NCBI GenBank assembly: GCA_964534235.1
Contig: CAZHOT010000013.1
Location: 31,940 to 95,939, forward strand
Direction: 5' to 3'
Source of the DNA: W3P20-009 sp964534235
Lineage (GTDB): Bacteria > Bacteroidota > Bacteroidia > Bacteroidales > Marinilabiliaceae
Length of the DNA stretch: 64,000 nt
In this document: positions 1 through 7,810 of the stretch, piece by piece
Layout of the letters: the number at the start of each line of letters is the position of its first letter
Position numbering within the stretch: position 1 is the stretch's first letter
Program-made: the position numbers and the translations under genes
Notes under the pieces: generated by a model
Told to the model about the DNA's origin: nothing
The model's input: the letters and a program-made list of their open reading frames with translations, nothing else
The model's database searches: none

Positions 1-663
1 GTCGTCTACGCGCAGATGGGCCGGGGCAAGACGGAGCGGATTGTGGCTTTCGCCCTGGCCTCCATTGCCGAGACCATCGGGCGCCTGGCCTACGACGGTT
101 GCCTCTTCACGAGCCAGAACTTCGGCTTCATCCACCTGCCCAAGCAGATGACGACGGGCTCGAGCATCATGCCGCACAAGAAGAACCCCGACGTTTTCGA
201 GCTTGTGCGGGCCCACTGCAACAAGATTCAAGGAGCGCCGAACACCATACGCCTCATCAGCGGCAACCTGCCGAGCGGATATTTCCGCGACATGCAGATC
301 ATCAAGGAGGTCTTCATCCCCCTCTTCGACGAGATGAAAGACTGCATAGACATCACGGCCTACGCCATTGCCAACATCGAGGTGGAGCGCGACGTCATGA
401 AAGACCCGCGCTACAAGCTGGCTTTCAGCGTCGAGGAGGTCAACCGTCGGACGCTGGCGGGGACTCCGTTCCGCGACGCCTACAGGCAGGTCGGAATGGA
501 GATTGAGCAGGGGCGCTTCGAGTTCGACGGCGCGCCGCGCCACACCCACGAGGGCTCGCTCGGCAACCTGTGCAACGACAAGGTGCGCGCCAAGATGGAG
601 CGCGTCTGCCGCCGGTTCACCTTTGGCGAGGTCAACGCCGCCATCTCGAGCCTGCTCCGATGA
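1..663 (+). CDS. argH: Argininosuccinate lyase, C-terminal part (5' end outside window)
   Basis: Last step of arginine synthesis: splits argininosuccinate into arginine and fumarate in the cytosol. The open frame runs in from base 1 without a start. It carries the fumarase/aspartase superfamily signature GSSIMPHKKNPD (about residues 54-65 of the visible part), whose loop holds the catalytic serine, and the following helical stretch typical of ArgH. The C-terminal tail (about 60 residues after the DAYRQVG motif) is also family-like. The stop overlaps the ATG of the next gene (ATGA), so the two may be co-translated. Identification is firm; only the missing N-terminal half limits it. Confidence 0.93.
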   Translation, partial: VVYAQMGRGKTERIVAFALASIAETIGRLAYDGCLFTSQNFGFIHLPKQMTTGSSIMPHKKNPDVFELVRAHCNKIQGAPNTIRLISGNLPSGYFRDMQIIKEVFIPLFDEMKDCIDITAYAIANIEVERDVMKDPRYKLAFSVEEVNRRTLAGTPFRDAYRQVGMEIEQGRFEFDGAPRHTHEGSLGNLCNDKVRAKMERVCRRFTFGEVNAAISSLLR

Positions 664-1715
664 GGGGCGGGCGGATGCGGCGCGGCGCGGCGGCGTTGGC
701 CGCGGGGCTTGCCCTGGCGGCGTGCGGCGGGGGAGGCTCGCCGGCGGGGCGCGTCATCATCGACCTCAACCGGACGACTTCGGCCCCCATGACGCTCACG
801 TCCGTCGTGGCGGAGGGCGCTGTTTGCGCCGCCGTCAGCGCCAATGCCGACGGGGCCTATGTCTTCGCCACGGACTCCTTGCCGAGCGGCATCTATGTGG
901 CCGCGTGGGACTCTGCCCACCGTCTGCCGCTGGTCGTCTGCCAGGGGCGGACGCAGAGGGTCTTGGGGACGTGGCAGGAGTGGGACGCCCTCGCGGCCTC
1001 CGATGCCGACACCCGCGCCGTCATCGTCGCCGAGGGGCTCCGCAAGGAGCTGACCGGGGCCGCCGACTTCGCCATCGCCTCGGCCTCGTTGGCCACGGCC
1101 GCCGGCCGCCGGGCGGTGGCGGACAGCCTCTTGTCCCTCCGCCAGGCGGCGCGGCTCCGCGCCGACGCCCTGCTCCAGTCCCTGCCCGACACGTCCCTGG
1201 CCGCCGTGCCCCTCATGGGGCTGCCGGGAGTGTATGACGACGTTGGCGACCACGAGCTCCTGTCGCGCCGTTTCGGCCTCCTGGCCAGCCGCCACCCGCG
1301 TGTCGAGGCTCTCCGTGCCCGGAGCGCGCAGCTTGGCAGGGTGGCGCGGCTTCTTGGCTTGCGCCATCGGCTGGGGGGCGGGGCCGACGCCCCGCGGTTC
1401 GCGTTTGTCAGTGAGAGGGGGGACACCCTGGGGAACGACGACATGGCCCGGCGACGCTACGTCGTGGCCCTGCTCCCCGACTCCGCCGAGGCCGTGCGCG
1501 CCGCGGAGCTTCTTGCTTTCCATGCCGCCGACGGCAGGCGTGTCTTGGTCGAGGCGGTGGCGAACGTCGCCCTGCCGCGCCGCGCCGCGCTCGTGCGGGG
1601 GCGTTTCGTCAGGCTCGACAGCCGCGCGGACCTGCTCGACTTTGCGCCCGCCGTGGTGGTGGTGGATGCCGACGGAGGGGTGGCAGAGCTCCTCCTGGGA
1701 AAGAACTGCAAATAA
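660..1715 (+). CDS. Lipoprotein of unknown function, possibly thioredoxin-fold related
   Basis: Predicted exported lipoprotein. It starts at the ATG overlapping the argH stop or at the ATG 15 bases later; the second gives a classical short signal peptide (MRRGAAALAAGLALAAC) ending in a lipobox cysteine. The next 80 residues resemble the beta-rich N-terminal domain (DUF4369-like) of Bacteroidetes thioredoxin lipoproteins; the C-terminal 100 residues have the alternating pattern of a degenerate thioredoxin fold (YVVALLPDSAEAVRAAE, then AVVVVDADGGV) but no CxxC. The following gene has the same plan, so the two may be ancient paralogues. The family assignment is inference; export as a lipoprotein is well supported. 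Confidence 0.7.
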   Translation: MRGGRMRRGAAALAAGLALAACGGGGSPAGRVIIDLNRTTSAPMTLTSVVAEGAVCAAVSANADGAYVFATDSLPSGIYVAAWDSAHRLPLVVCQGRTQRVLGTWQEWDALAASDADTRAVIVAEGLRKELTGAADFAIASASLATAAGRRAVADSLLSLRQAARLRADALLQSLPDTSLAAVPLMGLPGVYDDVGDHELLSRRFGLLASRHPRVEALRARSAQLGRVARLLGLRHRLGGGADAPRFAFVSERGDTLGNDDMARRRYVVALLPDSAEAVRAAELLAFHAADGRRVLVEAVANVALPRRAALVRGRFVRLDSRADLLDFAPAVVVVDADGGVAELLLGKNCK

Positions 1716-1719
1716 ACCG

Positions 1720-1727
1720 TATATTTG
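1720..1727 (+). promoter_or_regulatory. Bacteroidetes -7 promoter box
   Basis: TATATTTG fits the Bacteroidetes primary-sigma consensus TAnnTTTG and lies 24 bases before the ATG of the thioredoxin-like lipoprotein. No clear -33 TTTG is seen at the ideal distance. Confidence 0.6.
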
Positions 1728-1751
1728 CAACCGCCAAAAATCATATTGTTG

Positions 1752-2891
1752 ATGAAGAAACAGACACGCGGCGTAGCATCGTGCGCCCTTATCGCATTGA
1801 TTTCCTCGACTTTGGGTCTCGCCGGGTGCGACACCGGCGGCGGACGCCCCACCGTGAGCGGCACGCTCAAGGGCGCCGAGGGCAAGAGGGTCTACATGGA
1901 CGCCATGACCTTGGCGTCGCAGCCCGTCGTGTGCGACTCGCAAGACGTGGCGTCCGACGGGAGCTTCGCCCTGCGGGGGCAAGTCCAGTCCGAGCCCGCG
2001 TTCTACAACATACGCCTGGCCGACGGGCGTTCGTTCAATGTCGTCCTCGACTCCGCCGAGAGCGTGACCCTGGAGGCCGACGCCGCGGCGACGCAGTTGG
2101 CGGGGAGCGTCCGCTTCGACGCTTCGCCGGCCAACGACGACCTGCAAAGGGTCATGGCGGGCTCGTCGCGCCTGTTGGTCAAGCTCAACGACGGGACGAT
2201 GACGTCGGCCGACGTGAGCGACTTCAAGAGCCAGCTGACGGACATGGTCTTCGCCAATCCGCGCTCGATGGTCGGATACTACATTGTCTTCCAAAAGATT
2301 GGCGGGCATCCGCTTTTCGACGTCATGGACAAGCGCGACCACCAGCTCTTCTCGGCCGTGGCGACGTCGCTACAGATGGCCTATCCGCAGAGCGCCCAGG
2401 TGAAGTACCTGTGCGACTACGTCCTTGGCGCGCGCGCCGCGCGCAAGGCCACCGCCCGCCGCGACTCGTTGCTCCAGGGGGCCACCCTGCTCAACTCGCC
2501 CAACCTGGTTCTGCCCGACAAAGACGGGACGACGGTCGAGCTGACGTCGCTCCGCGGCAAGACTGTCCTGCTCTTTTTCTGGTCGTCGGCCAACGAGGAG
2601 GCGCGCCGGGCGCACGCCCAGCTCGCCGCGCTCCGCAAGAAGTATGCCGGCAAGAATTTCGAGATCTACTCGGTGTCGTTCGACACGAGCAAGCTCATGT
2701 GGGAGGCGGCGACGTCGGGCGCCGAGTGGGTCAACGTCTGCGACCTGCGGGGGCCGGCAAGCCCAGCCGCGGCGACGTACAATGTCGTGTCGCTCCCGTC
2801 GAACTACATCCTCGACCCCGAGGGGAGGCTCGTGGGCAAAGACCTCTTCGGGGCCAGGCTCGACAGCAAGCTGAGCGAGATCCTCGATTAG
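1752..2891 (+). CDS. TlpA-like lipoprotein (DUF4369 plus thioredoxin domain) without a CxxC
   Basis: 379-residue cell-envelope protein. The ATG at 1752 begins a lipoprotein signal (LISSTLGLAGC). Residues about 30-110 form a DUF4369-like beta domain (GTLKGAEGKRVYMDAM), followed by a helical linker and a C-terminal AhpC/TSA-TlpA thioredoxin domain from about residue 250 (LVLPDKDGTTVELTSLRGK). At the active site, where relatives have WASWCxPC, this protein reads FFWSSANEEA, so both redox cysteines are gone. The cis-proline region (VVSLPSNYILDPEG) is kept. It is therefore a fold-retaining, probably non-redox protein. It is separated from the previous gene by its own promoter box. Confidence 0.8.
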   Translation: MKKQTRGVASCALIALISSTLGLAGCDTGGGRPTVSGTLKGAEGKRVYMDAMTLASQPVVCDSQDVASDGSFALRGQVQSEPAFYNIRLADGRSFNVVLDSAESVTLEADAAATQLAGSVRFDASPANDDLQRVMAGSSRLLVKLNDGTMTSADVSDFKSQLTDMVFANPRSMVGYYIVFQKIGGHPLFDVMDKRDHQLFSAVATSLQMAYPQSAQVKYLCDYVLGARAARKATARRDSLLQGATLLNSPNLVLPDKDGTTVELTSLRGKTVLLFFWSSANEEARRAHAQLAALRKKYAGKNFEIYSVSFDTSKLMWEAATSGAEWVNVCDLRGPASPAAATYNVVSLPSNYILDPEGRLVGKDLFGARLDSKLSEILD

Positions 2892-2905
2892 CCACCCCCC
2901 GGCCG

Positions 2906-3667
2906 ATGAAGAAGCTCTACTTCGCCTCAGACCTGCACCTGGGCGCGCCCTACATTGCCGACCGGCGGGCCCACGAGAGGCGGGTTGTCGGGTGGCTGGA
3001 GAGCATTGGCCACGACGCGCGCGCGCTATATCTGCTCGGCGACGTCTTCGACTACTGGTTCGAATATCGGACGGTCATCCCCCGCGGCTTCGTGCGCTTC
3101 CAGGCAAAGGTGGCGCAGATGGCCGACAGCGGCGTCGACGTGCACTTCTTCACGGGCAACCACGACGCGTGGATGTCGGACTACCTGGAGACGGAGCTCG
3201 GAGTGAAGGTCCACACAGGGCCGTTGCGCATCGAGGACTCTGGGCGGCACTTCCTGCTCGGCCACGGCGACGACCTGGGCTACGACCGCTTCTACCACGC
3301 CATGATGTGGTGTTTCCACAACCGTTTCCTACAGGCGTGCTACCGGTGGGTGCACCCCGACCTTGCCGGCATCGTGGCCTCGACGTGGAGCCGGCGGAGC
3401 CGAATGGGCCACGACGCCGACGACCGCAAGCGCGGCGGCGCGCCGTTGGACCTCGACCGCGAGTGGCAGGTGGACTACGCCCGGCGGCGGGCCGCGGCGG
3501 GCGACGAGGTCGACTTCTATGTCTTCGGGCATCGCCACGAGGTCATAGACTGCGTGGTGGGGGACCGGGGCCAGCGTCTGCTGGTCATCGGCGACTGGAT
3601 TCGCAACTTCTCCTACGCCGTCTTCGACGGGCAGGACATGAAGATAGAGAGGTATGACGGTCAGTGA
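2906..3667 (+). CDS. lpxH: UDP-2,3-diacylglucosamine pyrophosphatase
   Basis: Lipid A synthesis, fourth step: hydrolyses UDP-2,3-diacylglucosamine to lipid X and UMP at the cytosolic face of the inner membrane. All calcineurin-like metallophosphoesterase motifs are visible in order: SDLHLG (residues 8-13), GDVFDYWFEY (about 45), GNHD (about 82), GHGDD (about 115) and FGHRH near the C-terminus. These give the dinuclear Mn site. Length (253 aa) is normal. The ATG follows the upstream stop by 14 bases, and the 3' end overlaps the next gene by 14 bases, suggesting one transcript. Confidence 0.9.
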   Translation: MKKLYFASDLHLGAPYIADRRAHERRVVGWLESIGHDARALYLLGDVFDYWFEYRTVIPRGFVRFQAKVAQMADSGVDVHFFTGNHDAWMSDYLETELGVKVHTGPLRIEDSGRHFLLGHGDDLGYDRFYHAMMWCFHNRFLQACYRWVHPDLAGIVASTWSRRSRMGHDADDRKRGGAPLDLDREWQVDYARRRAAAGDEVDFYVFGHRHEVIDCVVGDRGQRLLVIGDWIRNFSYAVFDGQDMKIERYDGQ

Positions 3668-3992
3668 GCTGTCCAAGTCGTTGGCTTTCGCCTCCTACCT
3701 GACGCCCGTGGGGTGGATGGTGGCCATGTCGGTGCGGTGGTTTTGCGCCGACCGTTCGGCGTTCGCCACGTTCCACTTGCGGCAGGGGTTCGGGCTGTCT
3801 CTTGTCGAGGCCCTGCTCTACGTCGTGGTCTACAGGGCCCTCGACCTGTGGGCGCTGTGGAATGTCGTCATGGTCTTCCTGCTGATTTCCATCTTGATAG
3901 GCCTGCGCGGCGTCAGCAAGGAGATGATGCGCTATCAGCCCCTCCTGGGCCGCTTCTACGACCGCGCCTTCCTCTTCATCGCGGAGCGCTAG
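3654..3992 (+). CDS. Small membrane protein, DUF4870-like
   Basis: 112-residue inner-membrane protein with three hydrophobic segments: about residues 10-30 (ASYLTPVGWMVAMSV), 48-65 (LSLVEALLYVVVYRAL) and 68-86 (LWNVVMVFLLISILIGL). The FATFHLRQGFGLSL motif between the first two resembles the FhxRQA-type motif of DUF4870/YtpI-like proteins. It overlaps the end of lpxH and meets the convergent bifunctional-nuclease gene tail to tail (17-base overlap). Function unknown. Confidence 0.75.
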   Translation: MTVSELSKSLAFASYLTPVGWMVAMSVRWFCADRSAFATFHLRQGFGLSLVEALLYVVVYRALDLWALWNVVMVFLLISILIGLRGVSKEMMRYQPLLGRFYDRAFLFIAER

Positions 3993-4554
3993 CGTCGCCC
4001 CGCCTCCGCAACTCCTCCTGGATTCTCTGCGCCGTCTCGTAGTCCTCCGTCTGGACGGCCTCGTCGAGCTTCTGCCTCAGCTCCTGCGTGGCTATGTCGG
4101 CAATGGTCTTCTGCCTCGGATGCCGGGCCGGCGGCGGGAAGCCCGCCCCCGCCAGCTCCACGACGCTCTCGCGGGCGAAAATCGGGGCCTGGCACCTGAT
4201 TGCCAGCGCCACGGCGTCGGACGTCCGGGCGTCCAAGACAATGGGCAGCCCATCGTGCTCGAAGACCATCTGCGTCAGGAACCGGCCCTGGTCCAGCCCC
4301 TCGATGATGACGCGGCTCAGCCTGCCGCCGAGAGACCCTACGATGCGGGCCATGAGGTCGTGCGTCATGGGGCGAGGCATGGCTATCCCCTCCATGAAGA
4401 CGGCTATGGCCTGCGCCTCGGAGACCCCGATTGTCATGACCATGCGCCTCGGCCCCGTCACCTCCTGGAGAACGAGGTTGTATATGTTGTCGCCCCCACC
4501 GTCGAGGATTGCCGCCACTTTCATGGCGACGAGGGCGTCTGTGCCATCATCCAT
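3976..4554 (-). CDS. Bifunctional nuclease family (DUF151) protein with UVR motif
   Basis: Cytosolic protein of 192 residues. The N-terminal 130 residues match the BFN/DUF151 family (QEVTGPRRMVMTIGVSEAQAIA, PRPMTHDLM, VIIEGLDQGRF, LDARTSDAVALAIRCQAPIF), proposed to have RNase/DNase activity. The C-terminal 35 residues (LDEAVQTEDYETAQRIQEELRRR) form a UvrB/UvrC-type UVR helix pair, the arrangement usual in Bacteroidetes. I chose the ATG giving MDDGTDALVAMKV; a longer frame starts 54 bases upstream but would run into the promoter region. It is transcribed divergently from rplU. Family is firm, biochemical role is inferred. Confidence 0.85.
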   Translation of the reverse strand: MDDGTDALVAMKVAAILDGGGDNIYNLVLQEVTGPRRMVMTIGVSEAQAIAVFMEGIAMPRPMTHDLMARIVGSLGGRLSRVIIEGLDQGRFLTQMVFEHDGLPIVLDARTSDAVALAIRCQAPIFARESVVELAGAGFPPPARHPRQKTIADIATQELRQKLDEAVQTEDYETAQRIQEELRRRGDASAPR

Positions 4555-4616
4555 AGTGTGCCAAATCTTTGGACATTGAAGATAGCAAAAACATTTCTTT
4601 TCTCGCACAAAGTGGC

Positions 4617-4624
4617 TAACTTTG
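4617..4624 (+). promoter_or_regulatory. -7 promoter box for rplU-rpmA
   Basis: TAACTTTG fits TAnnTTTG, 91 bases before the rplU start. The transcript would carry a leader of roughly 85 nt, long enough for ribosomal-protein autoregulation, but I see no recognised leader structure. On the other strand a weaker match, TATCTTCA (4577-4584), could serve the divergent nuclease gene. Confidence 0.6.
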
Positions 4625-4714
4625 TGGCGTTATGCCTGTGTGGCTCCCAAAGCGACGCGCCGAGAGATGGCGCTCCGCCCGCAGGCGCGAATCTTTTTAC
4701 GCACAAAAAGTAGA

Positions 4715-5032
4715 ATGTACGCAATTGTAGAAATTGCCGGACAGCAATTCAAAGTCCAAAAGGACGCTAAGCTCTTCGTCAACCACCTGCCCATGAAGAA
4801 CGAGGGCGACAGCCTGGAGTTCGACAAGGTCCTGCTCATCGACAACGAGGGCCAAGTCTCGGTCGGCGCGCCGACAATCGAGGGCGCCAAGGTCTCGGCC
4901 AAGGTCCTCGTCCCCCTCGTCAAGGGAGACAAGGTCATCGTCTTCAAGAAGCGCAAGCGCAAGGGCTACCAGAAGAAGAATGGCCACCGCCAGCAGTACA
5001 CGCAGATTCAGATTGAGAGCATCGTCGGATAG
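4715..5032 (+). CDS. rplU: 50S ribosomal protein L21
   Basis: Large-subunit protein binding 23S rRNA domain I. 105 residues beginning MYAIVEIAGQQFKVQ, with the L21 signature region FKKRKRKGYQKKNGHRQ near the C-terminus. An upstream in-frame ATG exists but would add non-conserved residues. It is followed 38 bases later by rpmA, the conserved L21-L27 pair. Confidence 0.97.
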   Translation: MYAIVEIAGQQFKVQKDAKLFVNHLPMKNEGDSLEFDKVLLIDNEGQVSVGAPTIEGAKVSAKVLVPLVKGDKVIVFKKRKRKGYQKKNGHRQQYTQIQIESIVG

Positions 5033-5070
5033 GGACGGCCTGGAAACCAATTTAAGAGTATCAGAGAAAC

Positions 5071-5349
5071 ATGGCACATAAAAAAGGTGTAGGCAGTTCT
5101 AAGAACGGCCGCGACTCAGAGAGCAAACGACTCGGCCTCAAGCTTTTCGGAGGCCAGTTCGCCAAGGCTGGCAACATCATCGTGCGCCAGCGCGGCACAG
5201 TACACAATCCGGGTCTGAACGTCGGCATAGGCCGCGACCACACCCTCTTCGCGCTCGTCGACGGGACTGTGCAGTTCGTCAAGAAGCGGGACAACAAGTC
5301 CTACGTATCTGTCATCCCGGCCGAAGCTGAGCCGGCCGTCGCCGAGTAG
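5071..5349 (+). CDS. rpmA: 50S ribosomal protein L27
   Basis: Large-subunit protein whose N-terminal tail reaches the peptidyl-transferase centre. MAHKKGVGSSKNGRDS is the L27 N-terminus without the cleavable extension seen in Firmicutes; the GTVHNPGLNVGIGRDHTLF stretch is the family core. 92 residues, with a short acidic/alanine-rich tail. Co-transcribed with rplU. Confidence 0.97.
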   Translation: MAHKKGVGSSKNGRDSESKRLGLKLFGGQFAKAGNIIVRQRGTVHNPGLNVGIGRDHTLFALVDGTVQFVKKRDNKSYVSVIPAEAEPAVAE

Positions 5350-5566
5350 GACGACGGAGAGGCCCCCGGGGCCGCAGCAAAAGCAAAAGGCTTCCGCCAT
5401 GGCGGCTCACCACAACCGATGGGGAGCAGACTGGCGGAAGCCTTGTCAATTGACAAAGACACCGATTGCGGTCGGAAATCACGGCGCCGCGACGGGGAGG
5501 CCACAGGAGGCCCCCGGGTGGTTGCCGCGAGCCGATTGCAGGTGGGAAAAAATATTTATCGCAGAG
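5350..5566 (+). other. serS leader with perfect inverted repeats
   Basis: 217-base gap between rpmA and serS. It holds a perfect 13-base inverted repeat, AAGGCTTCCGCCA (5387-5399) and TGGCGGAAGCCTT (5432-5444), enclosing 32 bases, immediately followed by the 14-base palindrome TTGTCAATTGACAA (5443-5456), which overlaps its right arm by two bases. GC-rich pairs GGCCCCCGG-like (5361-5371) and AGGCCCCCGG-like (5504-5513) lie outside. There is no T run, so it is not a simple terminator. It may be an RNA leader controlling serS or a degenerate repeat. Confidence 0.5.
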
Positions 5567-6844
5567 ATGCTAACCCTAAAGGTCATTCAAGAACAAAGGG
5601 ATTTCGTCGTCGAGAGGCTCAAAGTCAAGAACTTCGACGCCGCGCAGATTGTGGACGAAATCATTGCCCTAGACAACCGTCGCAAGCAGCAGCAGGCCGA
5701 GGCCGAGGCCATCCAGCAGAAGATGAACGCCATCTCGAAGTCGGTGGGCCAGCTCATGAAAGAGGGCAAGAGGCAGGAGGCCGAAGAGGCCAAGGCCGAG
5801 ACGTCGAAGCTCAAGGAGCAGCTCAAGGAGCTCGACGCGCGGCAAGCCGAGACGTCGGAGGCGCTGACGGCCAAGCTCGTGCTGCTGCCCAACCTGCCGG
5901 CGGCCATCGTCCCGGCGGGCAAGAGCGCCGCCGACAACGAGATTGTCTACTGCTCGGTCTCCAAGGAGCCGGAACTGCCGGAGGGGGCGCAACCCCACTG
6001 GGACCTCATCAAGAAATATGACATCATAGACTTCGACCTGGGCGTCAAGGTGACGGGTGCCGGCTTCCCCTTCTACAAGGGCAAGGGGGCGAAGCTCCAG
6101 CGAGCCCTCATCTCGTTCTTCCTCGACCAGGCCATAGCGGCGGGCTACACCGAGGTCCAGCCCCCCCTGATGGTCAACGAGGCGTCGGGCTTCGGCACGG
6201 GGCAGATCCCCGACAAGGAGGGGCAGATGTACCACGCCACGGTGGACAACTTCTACCTCATCCCGACGGCCGAGGTGCCGGTGACGAACATGTACCGCGA
6301 CGTCATCCTCAAGAGCGGCGACTTCCCGGTCAAGAACTGCGCCTACTCGGCCTGCTTCCGCCGCGAGGCCGGCTCGTGGGGCGCCGAGGTGCGAGGGCTG
6401 AACCGCCTCCACCAGTTCGACAAGGTCGAGATTGTCCGCCTCTCGCACCCCGACCACTCCTATGAGGCCCTCGACGAGATGGTGGCTCACGTGCGCGGCC
6501 TTGTCGAGAAGCTCGAGCTCCCGTTCCGCATCGTGCGCCTGTGCGGTGGCGACATGAGCTTCACGTCGGCGCTGACCTACGACTTCGAGGTCTTCGCCGC
6601 CGCGCAGAAGCGTTGGCTGGAGGTCAGCTCGGTCTCGAACTTCGAGAGCTACCAGGCAAACAGGCTCAAACTCCGATTCAAGGAGGCCGGCGACAAGAAG
6701 ACGCAGCTGTGCCACACCCTCAACGGCTCGGCCTTGGCTCTGCCCCGCATCGTGGCGGCGCTCTTGGAGAACAACCAGACGGCGGACGGCATACGGATCC
6801 CGAAAGTCCTTGTCCCCTACATGGGCTGTGAGTACATCGACTAA
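5567..6844 (+). CDS. serS: Seryl-tRNA synthetase
   Basis: Charges tRNA-Ser with serine (class II synthetase). 425 residues starting MLTLKVIQEQRDFVVERL: an N-terminal coiled-coil tRNA-binding arm (about residues 25-105, rich in EAEAIQQK and AKAETSKLKEQL) and then the catalytic core with motif 2 (YSACFRREAGSWG, RLHQFDKVEI) and motif 3 (LNGSALALPRIVAALLENNQ). An ATG far upstream in frame would include the inverted-repeat leader and is not conserved. Its 3' end overlaps the DUF4286 gene. Confidence 0.96.
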   Translation: MLTLKVIQEQRDFVVERLKVKNFDAAQIVDEIIALDNRRKQQQAEAEAIQQKMNAISKSVGQLMKEGKRQEAEEAKAETSKLKEQLKELDARQAETSEALTAKLVLLPNLPAAIVPAGKSAADNEIVYCSVSKEPELPEGAQPHWDLIKKYDIIDFDLGVKVTGAGFPFYKGKGAKLQRALISFFLDQAIAAGYTEVQPPLMVNEASGFGTGQIPDKEGQMYHATVDNFYLIPTAEVPVTNMYRDVILKSGDFPVKNCAYSACFRREAGSWGAEVRGLNRLHQFDKVEIVRLSHPDHSYEALDEMVAHVRGLVEKLELPFRIVRLCGGDMSFTSALTYDFEVFAAAQKRWLEVSSVSNFESYQANRLKLRFKEAGDKKTQLCHTLNGSALALPRIVAALLENNQTADGIRIPKVLVPYMGCEYID

Positions 6845-7154
6845 GTTCCTATTCAACACGACGTTCACCGTCGACGACCAGGTGCGCGACGCGTGGCTCC
6901 GGTGGATGGCGGACCTCTACGTCCCCTCCATGCGGGCCGCCGCGTCCGACTGCCCCCACGAGCTCTACGCCATCGACGGCTCCAGGCAAGACGGGGCGCA
7001 GTCCTACTCCAGCCAGTGGCGGTGCTCGACCCTGGAGCAACTCGGCAACCTGCGCGGCGTCAGCGCCAGGCTGTGCCAGGACGTGGCCGAGACCATGGGC
7101 GAGCGCTGCCTGGGCTTCTCGACGCTCATGCGCAGGCTCAACGTCGTCGAGTGA
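6828..7154 (+). CDS. DUF4286 family protein
   Basis: Small cytosolic protein (about 108 residues) of the Bacteroidetes DUF4286 family, recognised from FLFNTTFTVDDQVRDAWLRWM near the start and the CSTLEQLGNL stretch; ferredoxin-like fold expected, function unknown. I chose GTG at 6828 because the family begins just before the NTTF strand; ATG at 6810 is an alternative. Either start lies within serS, and its stop overlaps the ruvC ATG (TGATG), so serS, this gene and ruvC look translationally coupled. Confidence 0.75.
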   Translation: MSTSTKFLFNTTFTVDDQVRDAWLRWMADLYVPSMRAAASDCPHELYAIDGSRQDGAQSYSSQWRCSTLEQLGNLRGVSARLCQDVAETMGERCLGFSTLMRRLNVVE

Positions 7155-7756
7155 TGCCCGCGCGGCGCATATTGGGCATAGACCCCGGGACGAACGTCAT
7201 GGGCTACTCCCTGCTCGACGTCGAGGGCAACCACGCCACCGTCGTCGTGATGGGCACGGTCCAGATGGGCCGAGTGGCCGACCACTATGCGCGCCTCAAG
7301 CGCATCTTCGACCGGGTGAACGCCATCATTGTCGAGTTCCGCCCCGCGGAGCTGGCCATCGAGGCACCGTTTTGCGGCAAGAACGTCCAGACGATGCTCA
7401 AATTGGGGCGAGCGCAGGGCGTGTGCATGGCGGCGGCACTGGCGCATTCGATGCCCGTGAGCGAATATGCGCCGATGCGCGTCAAGCAGGCCATAACGGG
7501 CAACGGGGCGGCGACGAAGGAGCAGGTGGCGCACATGCTCCAACGGATGCTCAACTTTGCCGACATACCCAAGTTCCTCGACGCCACCGACGCCCTGGCC
7601 ATAGCCTACTGCCACTTCCTCTCGGGACGACTGGAGAGCCTCGCAGGGGGCGACGCCGCCCACGGGGGGGTGAAGGTCCCGACGTCCGGAGGGCGGTCGG
7701 CCTCGTGGAGCGACTTTCTGAAAAACAACCCGCAGAGGGTGAGGCATGGGGGGTAG
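7154..7756 (+). CDS. ruvC: Holliday junction endodeoxyribonuclease RuvC
   Basis: Resolves Holliday junctions with RuvAB during recombinational repair. 200 residues. The acidic active-site residues are visible in LGIDPGTNVMGY (D10), LAIEAPFCGKN (E at about 69) and DATDALAIAYCH (two Asp at about 142-145). The C-terminal 35 residues are a low-complexity extension. It starts with the ATG that overlaps the upstream stop. Confidence 0.94.
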   Translation: MPARRILGIDPGTNVMGYSLLDVEGNHATVVVMGTVQMGRVADHYARLKRIFDRVNAIIVEFRPAELAIEAPFCGKNVQTMLKLGRAQGVCMAAALAHSMPVSEYAPMRVKQAITGNGAATKEQVAHMLQRMLNFADIPKFLDATDALAIAYCHFLSGRLESLAGGDAAHGGVKVPTSGGRSASWSDFLKNNPQRVRHGG

Positions 7757-7810
7757 CCACACCCCACAGCCTCGCCCTTTGCCTTTTCCCACACCTAAGG
7801 ACATCCCGAC

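Noticed and set aside
480..2342. 620-codon open frame on the minus strand over argH and the lipoprotein genes
   Set aside because: High-GC shadow; composition is Arg/Gly/His-rich with no motif, and well-supported genes occupy the other strand.
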